Assembly (NCBI GenBank): GCA_032718475.1 | Contig: JAUCBJ010003315.1 | Coordinates: 1-28,261 of the forward strand | Direction: 5' to 3' | Length of the DNA stretch: 28,261 bases | From: Nemertoderma westbladi | Taxonomy: Eukaryota > Xenacoelomorpha > Nemertodermatida > Nemertodermatidae | Part shown: positions 9,746 through 19,145 of the stretch, piece after piece | Layout of the letters: each line of letters starts with the position of its first letter | Numbering within the stretch: position 1 is the stretch's first letter | Made by a program: the position numbers and the translations under genes | The notes under the pieces: model-generated | The model's database searches: none | Told to the model about the DNA's origin: nothing | The model's input: the letters and a program-made list of their open reading frames with translations, nothing else

Positions 9746-10652
9746 CCTCCCTGGTATTCATAACGGTGTCCTAACTCGGTCCTGACCTAAATCACCCTCT
9801 TAAGTCCCCAAAACTAATTCTAGCACGCATATGATATTCATTCGCATGAGACGGCGATGAAACTGGTTTTAACTGGTTCCATCTGATTTAAACTTTTTAT
9901 ATTTTGTATTTATTTTGTTTTGTAGAAATAATTATTTTTAACAGACAACCGCCCAACTGTAGTGTACATTATTTATAACAATCGTATATATAACATAGCG
10001 AGCGGTCAAGGCCTATCAAAAATTAATTTGATGTAACTGTAGGCCCTATCGGTACTCGTATTTTCGTACGAGCCCTGTCAAACAGTCAGCAAGTACTGTG
10101 CAGCACAGTACTGGCTGTCAGTCGGAGATGTTTATTCATAACACACTGACGACATTTACTATCAGTCCAGCTAATGTCATGGTAACACAACAATAACAAA
10201 CTAAACATTTTCGTAATCATTCTACAGCCAATCAATCATATTAATTTCCAAGTGTTTCGTCCACCACCAGATACATTGCATCGCACTACAATAATAATAT
10301 TATAATTATAGACGTGGCCAGTGTGTGTTATGGGTGATAGAACGAGGAAATGGAGGCAACATAGAAGCCGGAGCTAGAAGGTTGCCTCTAGGGTGTTAGT
10401 AGTGGTTATGTGAGTATGTGACAAGGATAAGAATATGAGTGAGGCGCCGAAAAGTTTTTAGTGAGTACAGTTTTTTAATATTAATCGAGAAACGTGAAAA
10501 ACAAGATACACAGACTTTACTAATCAATATATTTGTGCCTTAATTAAAAGGATGTGAAACTTCTGGAAAAACCGTAGGATAACATTTACTGTATGGGTGT
10601 ATTCAATTAAAAATAATATTATTACTACAGTGTATAGTATTAATATATTGTA
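9746..10652. other. Non-coding sequence with one perfect-core palindrome
   Basis: No exon is recognised. The only clear structure is the inverted repeat at 10087-10117, described separately. The rest is AT-rich with ordinary composition. Confidence 0.4.
10087..10117. repeat. Compact palindrome, 15-bp arms around one base
   Basis: The core AGTACTGTGC-A-GCACAGTACT is a perfect inverted repeat around the central A at 10102. Extending the arms to CAGC/GCTG adds four more pairs with one mismatch. It could form a cruciform or hairpin, or bind a dimeric factor; no known factor site is claimed. Confidence 0.8.
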
Positions 10653-10695
10653 ATGTACTTTGTTATGTATTTAATAGTTATTGTCCAGCACAATG
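10653..10695 (+). CDS. Candidate signal-peptide exon of the Cys-loop channel gene
   Basis: The ATG at 10653 opens MYFVMYLIVIVQHN plus one base, then the donor AATG|GTAAGC. The peptide is hydrophobic like a very short signal sequence. The donor leaves phase 1, which joins in frame to the channel exon at 18617: G plus CT makes Ala, followed by FNRASMYQTL, where mature receptor chains normally begin. This is the simplest way for the channel to be a gene separate from the upstream lectin. Support is modest, because short hydrophobic ATG openings are common in AT-rich DNA and no promoter or transcript evidence is available. Confidence 0.35.
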
Positions 10696-10699
10696 GTAA

Positions 10700-11984
10700 G
10701 CTTTATTCGTTATCAAAGTTTCTGAGCAAGTCCATCTTTGAAACAGGCTGAAAACCTGTGTATGGTTGCAGATTCTTTATTGAAAAATCAATACAGTGCC
10801 ATATATGAGGCCCCATGTATTGAATCGACATCTGGCCGCGGGATGTCTGAAATGCGGGATGAAAAAATTCAAGTTTGATCCGCTCCTAGTTTTTACAAAG
10901 TTTTCTTTAAATAATTACGTTTTCATTGGCTTGCAAATTAGGACCGGTTCTAATTGTTGTTGGCCACCAATGAAAAAGCAGGTTATTCCATCTGCTGCAT
11001 AGGGCTGCATTCATTGGCTCTTTCGGGCCAGGACACCATTATGAATACCACTTAAAACACGTTCGTGGGGCCATCGCGCAGGACGAGGGTCAGTTATTAG
11101 ATACAGATTAAAATTGAGCAATTCTATCCCAAAAGCGGTACTTAAGAAATTTATATAAATAATTAAAAAAATTTAACCAAACTTTTACGAAAAAAAAAAC
11201 GTTCGCATTGGCAACTGGGCATCGATGTCATAGAAGTCCACAGTCAAACTACTCAAAAAATTAAATGCATTCTTCAGTCCTCGGGTCTCGCTCATCGGTA
11301 AGTCCAGTTTGCCCGTAGCGCTAGCGCAGTAGCTATACCAAACGTCAAGGTCGCTAACGACACTGCGAGAGACAGAGGCGGAGACCTTGTTGACGAGTTG
11401 TTTGAGTATCGGTACAATTCCAAAACGTTGCTGGGTATTGCAGTATTGGGCTGTTGGGGTATCTAGTGCTGTGGATACCGGAACATGGAATAAAAGTCAG
11501 CTGGTACAACCTGACAAAATGTCAGTCTGTCTTAAGTCCGCATAATTTCAAAACTTCCATGGCTGCATGGTTGCCGTTGCCGAGCATGAATGGTGGGTGG
11601 CGCCAACGACCTGAAGACGGTACCGGTAACTCTGTACCACTGTAACAGTAGGTACGTAGGCCATGGTAGGTACCGTACCTTAAAACATATGTTTAATAAG
11701 ATTAAGGTACCGCACCGTACCGTACCGGTACATGATATCAGGATATGGCTGAATAGTCGCGTTATCGCAATTCAGACATCACTCAGGCAATTGCAGGACT
11801 CCCTACCCTACCGCACGTACCAATACTCAGATAATGCAGTAGCAGTACCACACTGACAACCAGCCTAGAAAGCTAGGCCTACCACATACAGCAACAGCAG
11901 TGAGCAGTACCAGTACTGAGTAGGCCTACAGCAATCTCATGGTACCGGTGTCGTACTCTGAACTCTGCAATCTGGAAATGCTGG
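10700..11984. other. Non-coding stretch with a GGTACC-rich tract
   Basis: No exon is recognised. The translated frames at 10796-11002 and 11454-11856 have no family resemblance. At about 11617-11740 and again near 11940 the sequence is dense in GGTACC, GTACCGTACC and GGTACCGG strings, a short palindromic simple-sequence cluster. The stretch lies between the candidate channel exon 1 and the 3' end of the LINE. Confidence 0.4.
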
Positions 11985-12131
11985 AATAATAATAATAATA
12001 ATAATATATATTTATATAGCGCCTTTCTGAACATATTTCAAGGCGCTTAAAAACTATTTGAAACCAACTAAAAAGGCTACGTACAGAGAATTAATTAATA
12101 ACTAAAAAGTTTGAACAATATTAAATAAAAA

Positions 12132-15100
12132 TCAGCAATATTCCTCTTTGTACAGGTGAGTTTTGAGTCGCGATTTAAACAGAGTCAGCGTCGTGGCATC
12201 TCTAACTTCTTGCGGGAGGGAGTTCCAGATTGTTGGTGCCGCAATTGAGAACGCCCGTCTCCCGTAATTATGCAAGTAAAACTGCGGTACAAATAGAAGT
12301 CCCTTATCAGCAGACTGTAATTGTCGTGGAGGTACATAGGGAGTTATTAAATGGGTCAAGTAGGCAGGAGCAGCACCATGTAAACACTTGAATGTCAACA
12401 AAGCTATTTTAAATTTGATCCGTAAATTTACAGGTAACCAATGCAAACGTTTAAGGACTGGAGTGATGTGCTCTTGTTTCTTAACGCCCTCTAGCAGTTG
12501 CGCTGCGGAATTTTGTACATATTGTAATTTTTTGATTGACTTCGAGGGTAATCCATAATATAATGAGTTGTTGCTGTCGAGTTTGTTTGTGACAAAGGCG
12601 TGAATTAAGATTTCAAGGTCATGTCTGCTGAGGTACCGTTTAATTTTAGCCAAACTTCGAAGATGAAGAAATGCATCTCGGACCGTTGTACTTATTTGAT
12701 TGCTGTATGTCAGATTTGAATCCACGATGAAACCTATATTACGTGCCTTGTCGCTGCAGCTGATCAGGTCATCCCCTATTTGTATGTTAGGGGGCGTTAG
12801 TTGTTTACCGAAACGGGACTGCAGAAGGATAATCTCCGTTTTATCTGAGTTCATTTTCAATAAATTATCTTCCATCCACTTCTTTACATCGGCCACGCAA
12901 CGTTCAGTCACCTCAACAGCAACGGACGAATTAATAGGTTTAAAACTAATGTATAGCTGTGTATCGTCCGCGTACAAATGATACGAGAGGCCGTGGTTGC
13001 GAATAACATTTGAAAGCGAACGAGTGTATATCGAAAATAATATAGGCCCAAGTACCGATCCTTGTGGCAGCCCGTACAGCAAATCCAACCGGTTCGAATA
13101 TTTTGCATTAATGCGAACCTGTTGTGACCTATTCGACAAGTACGATCTGAACCAGTCCAGGGCGATTCCCTCAACCCCGATTTCTCGATCTAGAGTGTCC
13201 AACAGTTTAACGTGGTCGACCGTGTAGAAGGCAGCACTAAGGTCTAATAAGACGAGAAGTACTCCCGATCCCGAATCGATTTTGCGTAATATGTCGTCGC
13301 TTACCTTAAGCAACGCGGTCTCCGTTCCGTGTAAGGGTCTGTACGCGCTCTGTAAAGGTTCATACAATTTATTTATGTTCATATGAGTCATCAGCTGGTT
13401 TGCAATCACCCTTTCTGTTAACTTTGCTAAATATATCAGATTAGACACCGGCCTAAAGTTCCTAAGTATCTCAGGGTTTAATCGTGCTTTCTTTATGACT
13501 GGTGTTAACACAGCTTCCTTGAATAGAGTCGGCACAGTAGCAGTTGTAATTGATAAATTAATAATTAACATAATCACTGGTAGCAACAATTTTATTGAAT
13601 GTTTTACTAATTGCGTGGGAATCGGATCCATGGTACTAGATTTAGATTTTGAGTTCTTTATTAGCTTTTCTGCCTCATCCATTGTTATTTTATTAAAGTG
13701 TTCCAATTTGGGAATATTGTTTCCTTTACCGTTGGTTGCGCCCCCCATACCCGTAGGAACGCCCAGTCCCGTAGCGCCCCCCGTAGGAATGCCTAGGTTA
13801 GTTGCGCACCCCGTAGGAATGCCCAGTCCCGTAGCGGCCCCCGTATGAATGCCCAGTTCAGTAGCCCCCCCCATAGGAGCGCCCAGTCCAGTAACACCCC
13901 CCGTAGGAATGCCCAGGTTGGTTGCGCCCCCCATAGGAACGCCCAGTTCACTAGCGCCCCCTGTAGGAACACCCAGATCCGATGCTTCACCCGTAAGAAT
14001 GCCCAGGTCAGATGGTCCCCCAATAGGAATGCCCAGTTCAGATGAGCCCCCCGTAGGAACGCCCAGTCCAGTTGCACCCCCCGTAGAAACACCCAGTCCA
14101 GCAGCACCCCCTGTAGGAATGCCCAGGTCAGATGCTCCCCCCGTAGGAACGCCCTGGTCGGATGATTCCCCTGTAGGAGCGCCCAGTCCAGTATCACCCC
14201 CCGTAGGAATGCCCAATTCAGTAGTGCCCCCCATAGGAACACCCAGTTTGATAGCGCCCTCCGTAGGAGCCCCCAGATCATCAACGCCCCGTGAAGTAGA
14301 ACCGCCATTTCCAGATAATAAGTCATATCTAATATCCTTTATTTTCTTGTAATAGAATTCCATAAACCTGTTCGCCAACTTTTCATCATCCTCGTGTGAA
14401 GGCAATGTACTTTTGTTTTTACGATAAAGTATTTTGGCAGCCACTGAAAATAGTTTTCGTTGATCACCTGCATTATTCTTTATAATGTTACTATAATATG
14501 TCTCTTTTGCTGACGCTATGGTATTGGCAACCACCGTGCACTGTAGGCGATAGGCGATACAATCAGCACAGATATTCGTCTTTCGATATCGGCGCTCCAA
14601 TCTTCTGCGTTTTCTTTTTGCGTCGTTAATCTCATCAGTGTACCAATTTGCCTTCGGCCTCATGGAAACAGTTTTTGTTTGTAATGGGGCGTGTTTATCG
14701 AGTATGTTCATTAGGTTATCATTATACATTTTAATAACTCCATTAATATCACCAGAAGGAGAGTCGCATACTGGTGAATGTTTTAAATCCTCCAAAAACA
14801 GATTACCGTTTATTTTACTTATATTTCGGTAACTTATTGTCTGTGATATATCGGCTGGTTTAGTGAAATTCAAGTTAAAGTAGACTGCAAAGTGGTCGGA
14901 TAAACCTATATTTCATACAAAAACGTTGCAAACGATATTCTGGTCGTCAGTGTGTACTAGCACCAGATCTAGTGTATGGCCCTTTATGTGGGTTGGTTGA
15001 TTTACTAACTGTACCAATCCAAAGCAATTTAAAATGTCAAGAAACTCGGCGGCATCCTTGTTATCGCAGACATCAACATGAAAGTTAAAATCACCCAATA

Positions 15101-15578
15101 ATAGTATTCTACCCGGAAGAACTATAATGTGCTGCAGAAACTCAGCGAATTGTTCAAAGAATAATGCTGCAGTGAGTCCGTTTTTAGGCGAAGGGCAGGT
15201 GCGGTACAATATAATAAGCCTAATAACAGATCCAAGTTGGGTGAATGTTAATTCAATATATTCAAATGTAGAATACACAAACTCACTAGCGGCACACGTT
15301 TTTAATTTGAGACACCGTTTGAAAACACAAGCTACTCCTCCACCTCTCGTGGTTGTTCTAGGATTGTGTTCTATAACGTATCCTTTAGGACATATTTCGT
15401 TTGTTACTTGGTTATCGCTCTCATCACCCTTTAACCACGCTTCCGTTATCGCAAGGATGTCTATTCTATCATCTGCAATGTGATCTTTAATAATTGCCGC
15501 TTTGTTATTAATGGATCGAGCATTATACAAACATACAGCAGTGTATTTCGGTTCAAGATGGTTCGAGTTCATGCTCAT
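12132..15578 (-). pseudogene. LINE ORF2: APE endonuclease and reverse transcriptase, one premature TGA
   Basis: Bases 15578 to 12132 form one reading frame of about 1,148 codons broken by a single TGA at 14913-14915, between NIVCNVFV and NIGLSDHFAVYF. Before the stop lies the apurinic-type endonuclease, with YNARSINNK, ITEAWLKGDE, LLLGDFNFHVD and GHTLDLVLVH; after it follows the remaining SDHFAV endonuclease box. Next come a Lys/Arg-rich stretch, an in-frame 30-bp repeat region, and the reverse transcriptase. RT landmarks are NFRPVSNL, QSAYRPLHGTETALLKV, LLDLSAAFYTVDH (motif A), LPQGSVLGPILFSIYT (motif B) and YADD (motif C, 12963-12974). The C-terminal LHWLPVNLRIKFKI and WNSLPQEVRD blocks are present to the end. 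In motif A the metal-binding first Asp is intact, but the usual AFD reads AFY. The protein would nick target DNA and copy the element RNA; this copy is disabled unless the TGA is read through. Confidence 0.92.
13745..14290 (-). repeat. In-frame 30-bp minisatellite inside LINE ORF2
   Basis: About 17 full units and one partial unit of 30 bp encode ten-residue repeats such as LGVPTGGASD, LGIPTGGATG and LGAPMGGATE, with no stop and no indel. On the + strand the unit reads CCCCCCGTAGGAATGCCCAG and so on. It sits between the endonuclease and the RT, after DIRYDLLSGNGG and before GNNIPKLEHFNKI, in the usual linker. Long Gly/Pro/Thr repeats are not a normal part of CR1/L2 ORF2 as far as is known. Either they are tolerated as a flexible spacer or they expanded after insertion. 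Confidence 0.93.
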
Positions 15579-15593
15579 CGGGATGGTTGGTTG

Positions 15594-16892
15594 TCAATCA
15601 GTCTTTGTAACTAGGTCCTCAAAGCTCTGCCGAGTGCGAGATTGCTGTTCACTATTTGAGTGGGCGTTTGGAGAGGGGTTGGTGAGATCAACTATTTGGT
15701 GAGCTGTTGTTGTCGCGTCGTGGTCAGCCTGCGATGACGGAGTAGTGATATCTGCCGGACCATTTGACGGTTTGACCATAACAGACTTACTCCTATGAAT
15801 TGTGCTCCGTGGACTCTCTACTACCGACCCTTTATTTATTACCCAGTATTTATCTGGGTACGCAACCATTAGTCGCCGCCGTTCCTCACGTAACTCGAAC
15901 TGTGATCTACTTTCTTCTGGGGTATAGTCCGGTGTAATATATATATTGTCATATCTATCAGAGTGACGCAATTCTCGAGCTTTCCTTAAGAGAGATGATC
16001 TTTTCTCCCGTGGAACAGTTACTATCAGCAGTTTACTTTGTTGGTTAGACAATGGCTGTTTGGATACACGCTTAGTCGTTATTTCTTCTTTGGATAATTG
16101 GATGTCCAGATATGCAGCAATGTCAATAACTTGTTCCTTGTCATCGTGACCTCTCAATCCCTTAACGACAACATTCGTTTTGCGTTTGTTATGTTCCTCC
16201 TCCTCTAATTTTATTTGTTTCGAGAGAATGGCGATATTCGTACCATTACTATTTCGAGGTGTTTTTACCTTCGCAGAATATGATACCTTGGTCCATTGGC
16301 CACCATTGACTTCTTCCGGTTGACTACTGACATTATACTTGTTGGTGCAGTCCTTAACATTCATTACTTTAGTTTCAAGATCATCTATCTTCTTTTGACT
16401 TTCCTCTGCTTTACTTCCAATAACATCTCGCAACTCATTTATCCTCGTATGAGCCTTTTGATTATTATCTCCAATTACTTGATCCTGTCTAATCGATTGC
16501 ATACGAAGGTGCTCAACTTCTTCTTCGAATTGAAGTAATTTATCATCCAGTCGCAATTCTAGCTTTTCAAAATCCTTGGCAACCTTTGTTAGACGTTGAC
16601 CAACACATTGTCCACAGTAGAAATCAACAAGGCCGAAATCTGTGCCTCGTTTAGCGATGCAGATCATTGCAACACTGCATGATGCGCCGGAGCAGACAAC
16701 CTCGATTTCAGTAAGTCCGTCGTTGCGCAATCCACTTTGTGGTGGAACTGCCGCCGCCTGTGGATTCACCAGGGATTTGTTGCTGCTTCGTCTCGGGTTA
16801 TTACTGCATCCAGCAGTGCTTTGCCGTCTTAATTTTTCAGAATCAGCACCGGGAGCCTTGCTGGTAGAGGTAGTCGATTGGGAATGTGACAT
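15594..16892 (-). CDS. LINE ORF1 protein with zinc-finger-like, coiled-coil and RNA-binding regions
   Basis: This is a 432-residue ORF from the ATG at 16892. The N terminus is Ser/Thr-rich. It is followed by a Cys cluster (VVCSGASC, ICIAKRG, DFYCGQC, about residues 66-96) that resembles the degenerate PHD-like finger of CR1-type ORF1 proteins. A long charged coiled coil follows (VAKDFEKLELRLDDKLLQF onward, about residues 104-177), then a compact domain beginning NVVVKGLRGHDD and continuing KLLIVTVPREKRSSLLRKA and IYITPDYTPEES, of the kind that binds nucleic acid in LINE ORF1 proteins. It ends EDLVTKTD-TGA. ORF2's first ATG lies 15 bp downstream in the same frame. The protein would coat the element RNA and form trimers or multimers; this copy appears intact. 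Confidence 0.85.
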   Translation of the reverse strand: MSHSQSTTSTSKAPGADSEKLRRQSTAGCSNNPRRSSNKSLVNPQAAAVPPQSGLRNDGLTEIEVVCSGASCSVAMICIAKRGTDFGLVDFYCGQCVGQRLTKVAKDFEKLELRLDDKLLQFEEEVEHLRMQSIRQDQVIGDNNQKAHTRINELRDVIGSKAEESQKKIDDLETKVMNVKDCTNKYNVSSQPEEVNGGQWTKVSYSAKVKTPRNSNGTNIAILSKQIKLEEEEHNKRKTNVVVKGLRGHDDKEQVIDIAAYLDIQLSKEEITTKRVSKQPLSNQQSKLLIVTVPREKRSSLLRKARELRHSDRYDNIYITPDYTPEESRSQFELREERRRLMVAYPDKYWVINKGSVVESPRSTIHRSKSVMVKPSNGPADITTPSSQADHDATTTAHQIVDLTNPSPNAHSNSEQQSRTRQSFEDLVTKTD

Positions 16893-16940
16893 TTTACTCC
16901 TTGTTGCAGTCTTCTCCTTTACATATAAAGTAGTGCACTA

Positions 16941-17298
16941 ATGTCGCCGTAGTGCCGTAGCTCTGGTTTATCAAAGTAATCAGTTTTATTTATAATGTAT
17001 TATATTATAATTCAGTTAAAATTATTAAATTTAATAACAAATTTGATATTGCTGAATCTCCTTTGCAATATTACTTGTTTGGTTCCAGTAAATTTTGGGG
17101 CCCTTAAGTTTCAATATAATAATAATGGTTCTTATTGTATACTGTATATCATTATTATTTTTAGCTAGTAATTAAAACAAAATTTAATCTAAAAAACTTA
17201 ATCTGAAAATTTAGTCACACTTCTCTTATTCAATATTCTAGAAATGTGGATGGCTGAAAGTGAAATAGGCCTACCTCACTTCCCAAAGCCACATTATT
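16941..17298. other. AT-rich DNA between the LINE and the palindromic element
   Basis: No coding or structural feature is recognised apart from short TATA/AATAA-rich runs. It may include the undetermined 5' end of the LINE. Confidence 0.4.
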
Positions 17299-18086
17299 TA
17301 CATGAGAGTAAAAACCCAAGCGATCATTTTGTGAACATCCAATGATATTCCTGTTTTATAAATGCTTTGTTGTTATGGGATGTTCTGTTTGATTGGTTGT
17401 TATGTGATTTACTTGCTAATCTTGGCCAGTATTAAATGCACTAAATCAACAAGCACTGATCAATGTGTACAGATATACAGTAGGAGTCAATATGTTTCAC
17501 AGGAGGCATGATGGAGGGGGGAAGGGGGGGGGGGGGGGTTTCGAATACCTATCTTGGTGAATTATAAAAGCACATCCCGGCGAATTAGCAATGATAATTA
17601 TTAAGTGAGGGAAAGTATTATTTATATTATATCTGTATTACGTATTATTTACGTACATTAAATGTCCAGTTACTGCTGTATTGTACGATATGACAGTAGT
17701 TTACAAAGATTAAAGCTGTAAAGAGGCCAGGCCTCTATCCTAGAACCTAGAGGAAGAGTCCATCAATTGTATTATATTCTTAAGTACATTCCTGCATTCT
17801 TTCATTATTACGTCAGTCACTGCAAACAATCACTCAGCGTCATCGTCAGTGTTAGAGTCTGAGAGTACATGTAGAGCTACCGGCATACTGCTAATATTTA
17901 AATGTAAACTACTAAGTTACATTGATCGCTTGTTGATTTAGTGCATTTAATACTGGCCAAGATTAGCAAGTAAATAACACAACAACCAATCAAACAGAAC
18001 ATCCCATAACAACTTAAAGCATTTATAAAACAGGCAATATCATTGGATGTTCACAAAATGATCGCTTGGGTTTTTACTCTCATGTA
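17299..18086. mobile_element. 788-bp non-autonomous element with long inverted arms and a 7-bp target duplication
   Basis: The left arm (17299 to about 17475, starting TACATGAGAGTAAAAACCCA) is the near-perfect reverse complement of the right arm (about 17910-18086, ending TTTTTACTCTCATGTA). The arms are about 175 bp with only scattered mismatches. The flanks are identical: CATTATT at 17292-17298 and at 18087-18093. One more flanking A also matches if the border is shifted, which would make an 8-bp duplication. The centre holds a GGGGAAGGGGGGGGGGGG-type run at about 17516-17539 and no ORF. The long arms place it among foldback or MITE-type DNA elements; a 7-8-bp duplication would fit a hAT-like source, but the superfamily is not proven. 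Confidence 0.88.
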
Positions 18087-18093
18087 CATTATT

Positions 18094-18616
18094 TCTGCAT
18101 TGTACCGGTATTGCTGAATTTCAAAACCACCTGATATATCCTGCAGTCTACTAGCAACCAGCTGATGCCCGCCTAATAATTTTTGGATAGATTAATTTAT
18201 TATAACTGCAAGACAGTTACACAGATGCTGCACGAAGACCCCACGCAAATTCAACTTGGAAAATTTCTACACTTTTGCCAGACTACATATGTACCAAGTT
18301 TGGATATATTTTATCGTGATTTGGCTGAGTTATTAACGTTTAAAATTGGACACAACAGATCAACAGAGCAACAGAACAACAGAGCAACAGATCAACAGAC
18401 ACACCGATTGAGTTAGTGGCACCTGTATGCTAAGCTCGCTTACTTTCGTCGCTCGCCCCACACTGTCCTTAGTCTGGGACTAGTCCTAGTTATGAATTAT
18501 ATGAATTATAAGTTACTAAAATCCATAATAGATTTTGTTGACCACATCTCATAGCTGGTGAAAAGATGCCATGTTAATTAATTATATACTTTTATTTATA
18601 ATTCAACATTTTGCAG
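18094..18616 (+). other. Intron sequence with a decayed dispersed repeat
   Basis: At about 18240-18410 the sequence GTACCAAGTTTGGATATATT, GGCTGAGTTATTAACG and a CAACAGAGCAACAGAACAAC tract resembles a common invertebrate dispersed-repeat pattern: coding-like text, then GAGTTAT, then a short CAACAG/ACAGAC repeat. The frame at 18183-18416 runs through this and is not taken as a gene. The final 40 bp lead to the acceptor TTTTGCAG at 18616. Confidence 0.4.
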
Positions 18617-18756
18617 CTTTTAACAGAGCTTCGATGTACCAAACGTTAAGCAACACATTGCTGGAAAACTATGATACATCGATGAGACCAGTTACAGACG
18701 ACAATAATGGTGTTCGGGTGGAAATACAATTGGTGTTGAGACAAGTTCTGGAACTG
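18617..18756 (+). CDS. Nicotinic-acetylcholine-receptor-like Cys-loop channel subunit, N-terminal exon
   Basis: The exon is bounded by TTTTGCAG and CTG|GTGAGT; it enters in phase 1 and leaves in phase 0, with 140 bp. It encodes FNRASMYQTLSNTLLENYDT, then SMRPVTDDN, VRVEIQLVLRQVLEL. This matches the start of the extracellular ligand-binding domain of nAChR-family subunits: the N-terminal alpha helix with L..LL.NY, the RPV motif, then beta strand 1 (V.V...L.L.Q...). In known nAChR genes an exon of about this size with these phases is normally followed by a short exon beginning with DEKNQ; none was seen in the remaining 9.5 kb, so the next exon probably lies beyond the window. The Cys loop, transmembrane segments and ligand residues are therefore not visible, and subunit type and charge selectivity cannot be judged. 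Confidence 0.8.
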
Positions 18757-19048
18757 GTGAGTAACCTACACATTTCTAGAACTAATGAGTATTATATACA
18801 GTTCTAAAACTCGTGAGTACTTTAAACTGTTCTAGAACTAGTGCGTACTATATACAGTTCTAGAACTAGGGAGTATTATATACAGTTCTAGAACTAGGGA
18901 GTACTCCACATTGTTCTAGAACTAGGGAGTACTCCACATTGTTCTAGAACTAGGGAGTATTATACAGTTCTAAAACTTGTGAGTATGCTACGAAATTCAG
19001 AATTTATGGGTATGCTACGAAGTTCTAGAACTTGTGAGTATGATAATA
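18745..19048 (+). repeat. 28-bp tandem repeat derived from the exon's splice-donor junction
   Basis: About 11 units. The first unit is the last 12 bases of the channel exon plus its donor (GTTCTGGAACTG|GTGAGTAA). The following units read GTTCTAAAACTCGTGAGTAC, GTTCTAGAACTAGTGCGTAC, GTTCTAGAACTAGGGAGTAT, GTTCTAAAACTTGTGAGTAT and similar. Each repeats the exon end and a donor-like site; at least three downstream units keep an intact GTGAGT. Reading past the true donor reaches a TAA at 18805-18807, so use of the later donors would add a premature stop. Confidence 0.9.
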
Positions 19049-19145
19049 ATGTAATGAAGATGGACCAACATTAAACAGAATATGAAACCATAAGTTTATT
19101 GGTTTTTAAATACTGTAGGAATTTTGTAAAGAGAATCAGAACGGT

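Larger units (their letters stand above)
11985..16940 (-). mobile_element. Near full-length CR1/L2-like non-LTR retrotransposon
   Basis: On the - strand the order is ORF1, ORF2 with endonuclease and reverse transcriptase, a 3' UTR, and a 3' tail of ATT repeats at 11985-12005. The 3' UTR contains AAGCGCCTTGAAATATG and GGCGCTATATAAAT, a GCGC-containing stem motif of the kind found in CR1/L2-type 3' UTRs. The 5' border is not determined; similarity-independent landmarks end just upstream of the ORF1 ATG, at about 16890-16940. No convincing target duplication was found. The element occupies the putative channel intron in antisense orientation. Confidence 0.88.

Noticed and set aside
10796-11856. 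Small frames as genes or exons
   Set aside because: No family resemblance, no good splice borders, and part of the stretch is simple GGTACC-rich sequence.
13793-14352. Overlapping + and - strand frames in the LINE linker
   Set aside because: They are other-frame readings of the 30-bp repeat in ORF2; the ORF2 frame is supported by the flanking endonuclease and RT motifs.
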